The notes beneath the pieces are model-generated. The model was not told the origin of the DNA and made no database searches. It saw nothing but the letters and a program-made list of their open reading frames with translations. From NCBI GenBank assembly GCA_934500705.1, contig CAKSTI010000005.1:1-64000 (forward strand): a stretch of 64,000 nucleotides of DNA. The letters run 5' to 3'. This stretch comes from an uncultured Clostridia bacterium. Lineage in GTDB: Bacteria > Bacillota > Clostridia > UMGS1810. Of this stretch, positions 8,543 through 16,228 are shown one piece after another. Each line of letters opens with the position of its first letter. The stretch's first letter is position 1. The translations under genes were made by a program, and so were the position numbers.

Positions 8543-9913
8543 ATGATGTTGATAGATTGTGTAGATAAGGGTATGCAAAATGATAAAATTGTTCTTGAAA
8601 ATCCACATAAGGGTTGGTACCATCATTTCGTTGATCAGGGTTTTTTGTGTGCTAAATACAGAGATGAGTTTTCAAAAGATAATACCAAAATTGATATTCC
8701 TGGTATAAATCATCTCTATATTAGATTTGATTGGTCGGATATTGAAAAGGAAAATGGTATTTTTGATTGGTCTCCGATAGATGAGATTATGGACCGATAT
8801 AATACATATCAGTTTGGCTTTAGAGTTTGCGCATATGAAACAAGAGAACAAACGGCATTCCCTTCATATCTTTTGAATTTAGGGATGAAATATAAAGTTT
8901 GTGGAGCATATATTGAACCGGATTTTGGTGATGAGATATTTTTAAAATATTTTGACCGTTTTATGTGTGAATTTGGCAAAAAAATTAATGGTGATCCGAG
9001 AGTAGAGTATATTGATATAGGATCTTTCGGCACATGGGGAGAAGGACACACATGGTTTGGATCCGAGAGCAGATTTGATATTCCTGTTATTATAAAGCAT
9101 ATAGATATGCACCTTAAGCATTTTCCTGACACACCCATAACCATAAATGACGATATGATTAGACATGTTGGATTTGGTGAGGACATGAATTGGGAAAATC
9201 GTGACGTGTCTCGCATACAGCAGGTGCTTGATTACTGTGCAGACAGGGGTATTGGTATTCGTGATGATAGTATTTGCGTTGATGTTCATTGCGATGAATT
9301 TGGATTTTCAACTCTTTGTTCTCCATATTTATTTGAAAAGCTGTATCCGGTTGCTCCTGTCAATATTGAAATGGGACATTACAGACATTGCAGAGATTAT
9401 TCCGGGTTTGATGCAGGATATCGACTTTATGAAGCATTGCGTGAATCACATGCAACGTATGCCGGTTTTCATGGCCATACTAATGAATGGTATGCTGAAC
9501 ATAAGCAACTTCATGATCATTGTGCCAATAAACTTGGTTATTGGTATTTTATTGATGGAATAAAGCTTCCTGATTTGATTTCCAGGGCAAAGGCAGTAAC
9601 GGAGTTGAAAGTTACAAATAAAGGGTTCTGTCACAGTTATCACCGATTTGAACTTAAAATACAACTTGAGGGTTCAAATGGAACTTTTGATATACTTGAA
9701 GAATCTCCAGATAACCGTAAATGGCAAGCAGAAAGCAGTATAAGAGAGAAAGTTGTTTTAAATCTTAAAGATGTTCCTGTAGGTCATTACATTTTAAAAT
9801 TGGGGATGTTTGAAAAAGATACTCCGATTAAACTTGGATTTGATCCTGCTTATAACGCAAATGATGGATATTACAACATTTGCAATGTCGATGTGAAAGG
9901 ACTTACAATATAG
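8543..9913 (+). CDS. DUF4832-type putative glycoside hydrolase-like protein
   Basis: This 456-residue protein has no signal peptide. The N-terminal half looks like a TIM-barrel glycosidase fold (NPHKGWYHHF, HLYIRFDWSDIE, VEYIDIGSFGTWGEGHT). The C-terminal part (HGHTNEWYAEH...YWYFIDGIKLPD) followed by a beta-sandwich is typical of the DUF4832 family, often found in polysaccharide loci. The 'SFGTWGEGHTW' stretch has an acidic residue where clan GH-A enzymes carry the acid/base, but function in this family is not established. AGGAGG lies directly before the start codon; an ATG one codon later is equally possible. It follows the propeller gene by 9 bp. Confidence 0.7.
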   Translation: MMLIDCVDKGMQNDKIVLENPHKGWYHHFVDQGFLCAKYRDEFSKDNTKIDIPGINHLYIRFDWSDIEKENGIFDWSPIDEIMDRYNTYQFGFRVCAYETREQTAFPSYLLNLGMKYKVCGAYIEPDFGDEIFLKYFDRFMCEFGKKINGDPRVEYIDIGSFGTWGEGHTWFGSESRFDIPVIIKHIDMHLKHFPDTPITINDDMIRHVGFGEDMNWENRDVSRIQQVLDYCADRGIGIRDDSICVDVHCDEFGFSTLCSPYLFEKLYPVAPVNIEMGHYRHCRDYSGFDAGYRLYEALRESHATYAGFHGHTNEWYAEHKQLHDHCANKLGYWYFIDGIKLPDLISRAKAVTELKVTNKGFCHSYHRFELKIQLEGSNGTFDILEESPDNRKWQAESSIREKVVLNLKDVPVGHYILKLGMFEKDTPIKLGFDPAYNANDGYYNICNVDVKGLTI

Positions 9914-9935
9914 ATTTTATAATGGAGGCAATAAA

Positions 9936-10279
9936 ATGATACATTTGATACCTACACCTAAAAGATAAGTGTATACGAAGGTTTTCTGAGGGAAAAAGCT
10001 GTTTATATTGAATCTGAAATAACAGATGATAGACTGAAAAAGGCCGTTGAAAAAATCCTACAGTCATCAAGCGGTGTCATCCTTGAGATACAAATTGTTG
10101 GTAATGGAGATAGTGAAAGATATTCTCTTGAAATTAATGATGACAAGATTGTAATCAAAGCTGATACTGTAAAAGGAGCATTCTGGGGTATACAAACTTT
10201 AAGACAACTTTTTGAACACGATAGTGTACCAAATCTTGTTATCGAGGATGAGCCGGATTTTCAGGAACGTGGGTTTTAA
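9936..10279 (+). pseudogene. GH20 beta-N-acetylhexosaminidase N-terminal fragment, frameshifted
   Basis: Translation from the ATG at 9936 gives MIHLIPTPKR and a stop at 9966. After a two-base frame change it continues as SVYEGFLREKAVYIES and on through GAFWGIQTLRQLFE and EDEPDFQERGF. This is the characteristic N-terminal domain of GH20 enzymes (IPTPK..., G-x-x-x-G-x-Q-T-L-x-Q-L, x-D-x-P-x-F-x-x-R-G). The reading ends at 10277, exactly where the catalytic barrel should begin. The barrel is absent and unrelated ROK-family sequence follows, so this is a deletion remnant. Confidence 0.75.
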
Positions 10280-10619
10280 GAGAAGCAGAAGAAGCAGCAA
10301 GAAACAATAGGAATTCTATTTTGTATAAGCTTTTTGTTGAAAATGGCGAAACAATGAACGGAAAAATCCTGTTTGAAGCATTATCTGATAATTGCTCTTG
10401 TTCTCAAAATGTTTTTAACAATTATGCAGATTATTTGGCAGAAGCACTAATTAGTATTATAAAAGTTTTTGACCCTGAAATTGAGGTTCTTTCAGGAGGA
10501 ATAACAAAAGAAGACGATGCTTTTCTGGCACCTATTGTCAAGAGAGTAAAAAAGATTTTCCTGTTAAAATTTCGGTTTTACAAGATGATGCTGGAATTTT
10601 AGGAGCATCATTAGTATAA
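10276..10619 (+). pseudogene. ROK-family sugar kinase/regulator C-terminal fragment, frameshifted
   Basis: From about 10276 one frame reads LREAEEAARNN, then GKILFEALSDN, NNYADYLAEALISIIKVFDPEIEVLSGGI and FLAPIVKRVKK. After a one-base frame change in the A-run near 10550 another frame reads KDFPVKISVLQDDAGILGASLV and stops at 10617. This is the C-terminal third of a ROK protein (the 'nlinifdPe.ivlGGGi' strand and the closing D-A-G-I-x-G-A motif). The N-terminal ATP-binding and zinc-motif parts are missing. The fragment is joined directly to the GH20 remnant. Confidence 0.7.
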
Positions 10620-10637
10620 CAGTTAAATAAACAAATA

Positions 10638-10820
10638 GGGAGATTCAAGGCAAGCGGTCACTATGATACAGATTACGGTAGAATCACCGTTCAGTGGCGA
10701 AATAACGAAAAATATTTTGATTACATGGTAACTGCACCTCTAAAAGTTAAATGTGAATTTGTGTTTAATGGAATGGATATTGCCGAGAGAAGTGAGAAGA
10801 CAGAAAGTTACTATTTTTGA
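10638..10820 (+). pseudogene. C-terminal fragment of a GH78-type alpha-L-rhamnosidase
   Basis: The frame reads GRFKASGHYDTDYGRITVQW, then NNEKYFDYMVTAPLKVKCEF and a stop at 10818. The pattern of a 'S-y-x-T-x-x-G-x-I-x-V-x-W' strand followed by 'f.y.vtvP' matches the C-terminal beta-sandwich of bacterial rhamnosidases. Everything upstream of this domain is gone; the ROK remnant lies 18 bases before it. The identification rests on a short stretch and is moderate. Confidence 0.5.
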
Positions 10821-11219
10821 CTCGTGGAAAAATCGAAAAATTGAGTTTAGAGTATCTTTTAGTGAGACTAACTATTAAAACCTGTAAAGCTTTGTCAAGA
10901 GAAAAATATAAAATTGAATATGAATAAAAAATGACATAGCAAAAAGACTGGATTTGCACCATATAAAAACGAAGGGATGAATTCAGTTAAATTAATATAA
11001 GTTTCTTTTACACGAGCATAGTAAATTCAAAGAAATTTGTTAAGACCGTCAATCTTAGCAACTTTGTGCCTTTGTTTCGCTTTTGTAGATGTCTACTTTT
11101 TTCTATGTGTCTGTCCCGGACAATTATGGAAACGTTGCAAGTACAATGCTGATGTCAAAGTGATATAAATATGCTTACATTTGTTTACATATGTGAGTAA
11201 CGGAGAAAGGAATTTAGCT
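10821..11219 (+). other. Non-coding stretch after the gene fragments
   Basis: About 400 A/T-rich bases with no supportable gene. I see a small foldback GTAGATGTCTAC near 11086 and short frames broken by stops. It may hold further decayed coding sequence and the promoter of the GH127 gene, but nothing can be assigned. Confidence 0.4.
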
Positions 11220-13178
11220 ATGAGAATCTTATATGAGCCAAACAGCGCAAACTATCCAAGGCTTAGTACAGATAACTTTTTTGTTGATTATGAAAACGTA
11301 TATAAATATTGTAGTTTTTTAGATAATTCATTTAAATTTGTGGAGAATTTTCAGCTTTTAAAGCCTGATTTGTGGAAAAGATTTGTTCAGCAATTCCGCG
11401 AGGATTCCGATGGCACCGATGCGGGCTGGAGAGGCGAATATTGGGGCAAAATGATGCGCGGCGCATGTTTTGTGTATTCTTATACAAAAAATGGGGAGCT
11501 TTACGAAATACTTTGCCAAACCGTCTCGGATATAATTAAAAGTCGCGGAGATAACGGAAGAATAAGCAGCTATAAAGTAAGCCGTGAATTTGACGGATGG
11601 GATATATGGGACAGAAAATATGTTCTTCTCGGAATGCAGTATTTTCTTGAAATTTGCAATGAGGAAAATCTAAAAGAACAAATAATTAAGTCTATGTGTG
11701 AGCAAACAGACTACATAATCGAGAGAATAGGCGACGAAAACGGTAAAATTCCGATTACATCAGCAACAAGGCACTGGAGAGGTCTTAACTCCTCATCAAT
11801 TTTAGAGCCTGTTGTTCGGTTGTATTCTATCATTAAAAATAAAAAATACTTTGATTTTGCACAATATATAGTATCTGCCGGCGGAACAGATGTGGTAAAT
11901 ATATTTGAGCTGGCGTATAAAGATGAATTGTATCCGTATCAGTATCCTGTAACAAAAGCATATGAAATGACCTCGTGCTTTGAGGGCCTTTTGGAATATT
12001 ACCGTATAACTCATGAGGAAAAGTACAAAACAGCAATCATAAATTATGCAAATAAGATTCTTGAAAGTGATTTTACTGTAATAGGATGCAGCGGCTGCAC
12101 TCACGAATTGTTTGACCATTCCGCCGTAAGACAGGCAAATACTGATAACGGCAAAATAATGCAGGAAACTTGTGTAACCGTAACTCTTATGAAATTCTTT
12201 TATCAGTTGAATCTTTTGACCGGATGCTCAGTATATGCAGACGCTTTTGAACGCTCTCTTTACAATGCATATCTTGGCGCAATAAATACAGAAAAGGTAA
12301 TTGAGCCGTCAATCAGGGAGGAACATCCTGATTGGAATATCGAGCCTCTGCCCTTTGACAGCTACAGTCCTCTTACGGCAGGAACAAGAGGAAACGGCAT
12401 AGGAGGACTTAAACTTATGTCGGACAATCATTATTACGGCTGCTGTGCTTGTATCGGCTCTGCCGGAATAGGTCTTGTGCCAAAACTTCATTTGCTTTCT
12501 ACAGAGAAAGGTTTTGCAATGAACCTATATATAAACGGAACTGTCATATCAAGAACTCCATGCGGCACAGTTGTTAAGTTTATTACTGAAACAGAATATC
12601 CCAAGTACGGAAAAATTACTGTTAAGGTTGCTCCTGAAAAAGAGGAAGAATTTGAAATTTTAATAAGAAATCCTTATTGGAGCAATACAACGCGTGTTTT
12701 TGTAAACGGAAGTGCAGCAGAGTGCTGTGACGGATACATTTCTCTTTTCAGAACCTGGAAAAGCAATGATATTATAGATATAGAACTTGATATGCGCACT
12801 GAGGCAATATATCCCGTTTCTTACGGCAGTCAAATATTGATGAACAAAGTAATTTGGGGACACAATTATATAATACCAACATTTGATAGGGAAGACCCCG
12901 TTGCCAAAAACCATATAGCTCTTCGCAGAGGTCCTGTTATGCTTGCGCAGGACAACAGATTGGGGTTGAATGTTAATACACCGGTACGGATAAAAGTAAA
13001 CGCTGATTCATATGTAGACGCATATATCCCTGATACCGACATCGCACCTTATCCGCATATTGTAGAGGTAAAGGTTCCTCTAAAGACAGGAGATTATATG
13101 ACACTTACGGACTACTCTTCTGCCGGAAAGCTTTGGACAGAGAAAAGTAAGATGGCTGTATGGATACTAACTAAGTAA
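11220..13178 (+). CDS. GH127 beta-L-arabinofuranosidase (DUF1680 family)
   Basis: This is an intact enzyme of about 652 residues, the usual GH127 length, without a signal peptide and so probably cytoplasmic. The family removes terminal beta-L-arabinofuranose from short arabino-oligosaccharides, using a zinc site built from one Glu and three Cys. All four appear present: Glu316 and Cys318 in QETCVTVT, and Cys408/Cys409 in YYGCCACIGSAG. The (alpha/alpha)6 barrel is followed by beta-sandwich domains (KITVKVAPEKEEEFEILIRNPYW). I start at the ATG at 11220 because AACGGAGAAAGG lies upstream; the frame also extends to a TTG at 11181. It is the only intact enzyme left after the preceding fragments. 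Confidence 0.88.
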   Translation: MRILYEPNSANYPRLSTDNFFVDYENVYKYCSFLDNSFKFVENFQLLKPDLWKRFVQQFREDSDGTDAGWRGEYWGKMMRGACFVYSYTKNGELYEILCQTVSDIIKSRGDNGRISSYKVSREFDGWDIWDRKYVLLGMQYFLEICNEENLKEQIIKSMCEQTDYIIERIGDENGKIPITSATRHWRGLNSSSILEPVVRLYSIIKNKKYFDFAQYIVSAGGTDVVNIFELAYKDELYPYQYPVTKAYEMTSCFEGLLEYYRITHEEKYKTAIINYANKILESDFTVIGCSGCTHELFDHSAVRQANTDNGKIMQETCVTVTLMKFFYQLNLLTGCSVYADAFERSLYNAYLGAINTEKVIEPSIREEHPDWNIEPLPFDSYSPLTAGTRGNGIGGLKLMSDNHYYGCCACIGSAGIGLVPKLHLLSTEKGFAMNLYINGTVISRTPCGTVVKFITETEYPKYGKITVKVAPEKEEEFEILIRNPYWSNTTRVFVNGSAAECCDGYISLFRTWKSNDIIDIELDMRTEAIYPVSYGSQILMNKVIWGHNYIIPTFDREDPVAKNHIALRRGPVMLAQDNRLGLNVNTPVRIKVNADSYVDAYIPDTDIAPYPHIVEVKVPLKTGDYMTLTDYSSAGKLWTEKSKMAVWILTK

Positions 13179-13628
13179 GTTTACACAGCATACGTAATGA
13201 TTAGCAGTATATGAAGCAGTTTGTGGGCGAACTATAGTGTATGACGTTTGTATAGTGCTGTATACATTTTTTAAGATAAAGTATAAGAATATTGGTATCC
13301 GGGTTGTTTACACACTTTGCCGTGAAGAAAAGATCATGAATATTCTTGTAATTTCAAAATTGGACTGAATGTTTTAGATAGTGTTGATATGAAGGACAAT
13401 GAAGATTATTTTATAAAAATAATTCCCGGAATTTTTGAAAAATACGGCAGGAATACAGACGGTATATACATAACGAGCGGACTGAAGATTGATAGCCCCC
13501 GGAGTTTATCGCCTTTGTTTTCCCCAAAATGGGCAGAAAAAACAGGCGACAGAAAAGCGCCGCCCATTTCGGGGTAAAATCCGTACAGCCGCTCAGGTCG
13601 CACTCCTGCAACTTCAATACGCTTAAAT
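13179..13628 (+). other. Intergenic region with decayed coding sequence and a palindrome
   Basis: No intact gene is visible. The frame at 13389-13500 (DYFIKIIPGIFEKYGRNTDGIYITSGL) resembles the ligand-binding part of a LacI-type regulator but is isolated and has no start or continuation. CCCCAAAATGGGC at 13522-13534 pairs with GCCCATTTCGGGG at 13562-13574 (12 of 13), forming a stem-loop of unknown role. Confidence 0.4.
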
Positions 13629-13794
13629 AAAAGGGGCTGTAGCAAAACGATTTTTTAAATCGGGTTGACTACAGCCCTGTTTTTCTGCCTGAGAATGTTT
13701 CAATTCAATTATACCAAAAAATGAGGACTTTTGCAATTTGCAATCGTCCTCATTTTTTCTCTTTTGGGGTTTTTATTTTGCTACAGCCCCTTTT
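13629..13794. mobile_element. MITE-like element with 19-bp perfect terminal inverted repeats
   Basis: AAAAGGGGCTGTAGCAAAA at 13629-13647 is the exact reverse complement of 13776-13794. The 166-bp unit has no reading frame. Inside are a partial extra copy of the end (GACTACAGCCCTG near 13667) and a strong hairpin, AATGAGGAC/GTCCTCATT (13721-13754), followed by T's that could act as a terminator. Ends of this kind occur on insertion sequences, so it may be a non-autonomous derivative. I see no clear target duplication. Confidence 0.6.
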
Positions 13795-13845
13795 TTCTTT
13801 TTGGAGGAGATAGTGTTTACTCTCGAATAATATTATTTTAGGAAT

Positions 13846-13869
13846 GATACAATCGGGGGTAATTGTATC
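13846..13869. promoter_or_regulatory. Perfect 8-bp-arm palindrome upstream of the XRE regulator
   Basis: GATACAAT at 13846-13853 and ATTGTATC at 13862-13869 are perfect inverted arms around an 8-base spacer. It lies 150 bases upstream of a phage-type repressor gene. It could be an operator for that repressor or part of the element's attachment region; neither is shown. Confidence 0.35.
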
Positions 13870-14019
13870 TAACTAATTTATAAATAAAGCAATTTATATG
13901 TTTTAATTATAAAGAATAATAAATAAAAGTATGACAAGTAGATAGAGTATGCTCCCTTATATAGTCGGTGGTTTTCTAGACGTTTGCAATATACAATAAT
14001 AGTGAAGGAGTGAACATAG

Positions 14020-14358
14020 ATGATGTATAAAAACGCAGCAAAGCAAATTAAGCTGCTGAGAATAGAACACGATATGACACAAGAGAAGTTGGCCGAAAAG
14101 CTTGAGGTGTCAACAAAATACATTTCTGCGGTTGAAACAAACGCAAAGAAACCATCTTTAGAGTTTTACAGGGCTGTCGCAAATTACTTTAAGGTAACAT
14201 TTGATTATTTATTTGTTGATAGCTTTAATGTGAAGAAAAACATTATTATAGATAGTGTTGCACTGAGAATGAATTACCTGGATGAAGATGAACAAAAATA
14301 CATTCTCAAAATCGTAGAAGATTTTGCCAAGTACATAGAAAATAAGAATAGGAAGTAG
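14020..14358 (+). CDS. XRE/Cro-CI-type transcriptional regulator
   Basis: This 112-residue protein has an N-terminal HTH_3 domain (IKLLRIEHDMTQEKLAEKLEVSTKYISAVETNAKKPSLE, in segments) and a short helical tail (YILKIVEDFAKYIENK). Such proteins act as maintenance regulators of integrated elements. GAAGGAG at 14004-14010 precedes two adjacent in-frame ATGs (14020 and 14023). A TATACAAT-like -10 lies at about 13990. A perfect palindrome at 13846-13869 is a possible operator. Confidence 0.85.
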   Translation: MMYKNAAKQIKLLRIEHDMTQEKLAEKLEVSTKYISAVETNAKKPSLEFYRAVANYFKVTFDYLFVDSFNVKKNIIIDSVALRMNYLDEDEQKYILKIVEDFAKYIENKNRK

Positions 14359-14676
14359 TTTGAAATGGTTAATTATGTTTTAAGAAGAATAGATCAGTTG
14401 AATAAAGTATAGCGTTATAATGCTTCCGCGAAAAGCATTTAAAAAGTATACTTCGTAGCATAGCAGAAGTGTTATAGGCATTTGTTATGCGGAGGAGTAT
14501 ATGTATGCGGAATCCGGCGGTATATTTTTCTGTTTTTTTCTTACAACTAAATAACTTTTTATTAAAGGACGATATAAATCCGATTAAAGGGGTTTGTATT
14601 GTCCTTTTTATTTTGCCTGCTGTCAGAGGACCTCCACAAGTATTCTTCTACACAAATGAAGATAAGGAGAATACAT
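14359..14676 (+). other. Leader region between the XRE and sigma-like genes
   Basis: This stretch contains ACTTC...GAAGT and GCATA...TATGC type foldbacks (14450-14490). A strong ribosome binding site (GGAGGAG at 14491) stands before a short frame beginning ATG at 14505 (MRNPAVYFSVFFLQL) that ends at 14690. It overlaps the next gene's start by 14 bases and could be a leader peptide or a small membrane peptide. I do not recognise it. Confidence 0.35.
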
Positions 14677-15219
14677 ATGGATACAAATAAAATTAAAGAT
14701 TTTTATGAGAATGTGAGCAAATCAGGCAAGCTATTTCGTGATTATATTATAGAGATGCAAAATCCTGTTCAAAAAATTTTGAATGAGGAGAAAGCCGCTA
14801 TGATTAACAAAAGTTTGGTAGTCAACCAATTTAAGAAAAAGATCAGAACCTCATTGAGTAATTTTCGGATTGATATCTACAGGGTTTATTCAAAGCTTAA
14901 AGAAAGAGAAATTTTGACTGATGAACTTTTGGGTGTGGAGTACGAAATTTGTGATGACTATGATTTTTTGGAAAATAAAGTAGTTGTTATGAATTTCAAA
15001 ATGACAGTTAAAAACGATCTGCTTTATGAAGTATTAAGCTCTATGGAACAGCAGCATCGTGACATTATTTATCTGAGCCTCTGTGAAGATTTGAGCGATA
15101 GGGAAATAGGTGAAAGATTAAAACTGTCCAGAGCTAAAGTTCAAAGGATAAAGCAGAAACTAAAAAAAGAAATATATAATGTGATGACGGGAGGCGCAAA
15201 AGATGGAAACAAAGGATAA
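14677..15219 (+). CDS. Sigma-70-region-4-like regulator
   Basis: This is a protein of about 180 residues. I start at the ATG at 14677 because AAGGAG lies 9 bases upstream; the open frame extends further back without a ribosome binding site. The N-terminal half is helical (NKIKDFYENVSKSGKLFRDYI). The C-terminus is a clear sigma region 4 HTH: LSSMEQQHRDIIYLSLCEDL, then SDREIGERLKLSRAKVQRIK. I see no region 2. Proteins of this type occur next to HTH_16 proteins in clostridial conjugative elements and are thought to activate transfer or excision genes. The 3' end overlaps the next gene by 17 bases. Confidence 0.75.
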   Translation: MDTNKIKDFYENVSKSGKLFRDYIIEMQNPVQKILNEEKAAMINKSLVVNQFKKKIRTSLSNFRIDIYRVYSKLKEREILTDELLGVEYEICDDYDFLENKVVVMNFKMTVKNDLLYEVLSSMEQQHRDIIYLSLCEDLSDREIGERLKLSRAKVQRIKQKLKKEIYNVMTGGAKDGNKG

Positions 15220-15439
15220 GAAGAAAGACTTAACATACGAAATTATTCGCGATGCTGTAAACGGAAATGCCGAAGCGGAGGAATTTATATTCGACTATTA
15301 CGAGCCGTATATAATCAGACTTTCAAAAATTCCATTTATTGATAAGCAGGGACAAGTTAGTTACATAATTGACGAGGATATATATATGAGTCTCAAACTA
15401 AAACTACACGAGTTGATTATCAATTTTAAGGCGGCATAA
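15203..15439 (+). CDS. HTH_16-type conjugative-element regulator
   Basis: This 78-residue protein matches the 'helix-turn-helix conjugative transposon-like' pattern (LTYEIIRDAVNGNAEAEEFI, then FDYYEPYIIRLS, and a closing IDEDIYMSLKLKLHELIINF). Tn916-type and related elements carry it beside a sigma-like protein. Its start lies inside the preceding gene (17-base overlap) with GGGAGG in the coding sequence as ribosome binding site, which suggests translational coupling. Confidence 0.8.
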   Translation: METKDKKKDLTYEIIRDAVNGNAEAEEFIFDYYEPYIIRLSKIPFIDKQGQVSYIIDEDIYMSLKLKLHELIINFKAA

Positions 15440-15449
15440 TTGTTAAACA

Positions 15450-15488
15450 CGGGATAGGCTGTCATACAACTGAGGCAAGCCTATCCCG
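15450..15488 (+). promoter_or_regulatory. Perfect 11-bp hairpin after the HTH_16 gene
   Basis: CGGGATAGGCT at 15450-15460 pairs perfectly with AGCCTATCCCG at 15478-15488. There is no T-run after it, so it is not a standard terminator. It lies between the regulator operon and the recombinase promoter. Confidence 0.4.
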
Positions 15489-15576
15489 ATAGTTCGAGAA
15501 ATTGTGATTTTGCAAAAGCATATTAAGCAGATGATATACTTTTGCAAAATGATAATTTATATCATTTATTTGATCT

Positions 15577-15606
15577 TTGACAACTGAATAGCTTGTCCTT
15601 TATACA
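15577..15606 (+). promoter_or_regulatory. Promoter for the recombinase cassette
   Basis: A consensus TTGACA at 15577-15582 is followed after 18 bases by TATACA at 15601-15606. It would drive the leader RNA, the DUF6870-like gene and the recombinases. Confidence 0.55.
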
Positions 15607-15842
15607 ATAATTCTTATGTGAGCACTTCAAACGATACGCTTGCGATTAATGTCGGTTTGCAAAACAGGAGTGGCTTCCTGTCTGCCATGATACATAAGAA
15701 GGATAATGATACTTGCACAATGGGGTGTTCCGCGCGGATGCGGGGAAGTGGCTGAGGTGTTTGCTTAATGCGGCATTTCGGGCATTATGTCGGTTGCCGA
15801 ATCGGTAAAGGACAGCATTAAAAAATTATGGAGGTAATTTCT
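15607..15842 (+). ncRNA. Long structured-looking 5' leader of the recombinase operon
   Basis: About 230 bases separate the promoter from the first gene. The stretch is richer in G/C than its surroundings and contains several short foldbacks (CAGGAGTGGCTTCCTG at 15664-15679; TGCGGCATTTCGGGCA with neighbours at 15766-15790). No reading frame is convincing. It may be a regulatory leader. I do not recognise a known riboswitch class. Confidence 0.3.
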
Positions 15843-16064
15843 ATGAACACAGGAAACAAGGTGAAATCAAATGAACTTGTTGATATTAACGATGTAGTTA
15901 TCAATCCTGCGTTAGATAAAGATAAGCGAGTGCAGAGTTTTGTTCAGCAAATAAAAAACCCATTATGCTATAGGTGTGGAAATTATGTAGTGAAAATATC
16001 ATTTTCCGACAACGAAGAAAGGACCATTGAGGATTGTTTTGAGGATTACTTAAAAAGCTTGTAG
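15843..16064 (+). CDS. Small DUF6870-like protein
   Basis: This 73-residue protein has the pattern NPLCYRCGNYVVKISF...IEDCFEDYLKSL seen in small proteins (DUF6870-like) that accompany serine recombinases in clostridial elements. I start at the ATG at 15843, preceded by GGAGGTAATTTCT; the ATG at 15828 overlaps that site. It carries two cysteines three residues apart (CYRC). Function is unknown; its position suggests a role linked to excision or its control. Confidence 0.55.
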   Translation: MNTGNKVKSNELVDINDVVINPALDKDKRVQSFVQQIKNPLCYRCGNYVVKISFSDNEERTIEDCFEDYLKSL

Positions 16065-16228
16065 AGAGAGTCAATCGACAGAAAAATTCATTTATAATTA
16101 AAAATATTGACTTTTTCGACTTTTTGTGATAGACTCAAGAAGTAATTTATAAAATTTAATAGAATCTTTATTCTAACTCTTAGCTGTTAGTGGGTTTGTT
16201 ATACCATTAAAAGTTAGGAGGTTTTTTT

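Noticed and set aside
13389..13577. Frame of 62 codons ending in proline-rich sequence
   Set aside because: It has no ribosome binding site, and the end runs through a palindrome; the LacI-like resemblance of its middle is best read as a remnant.
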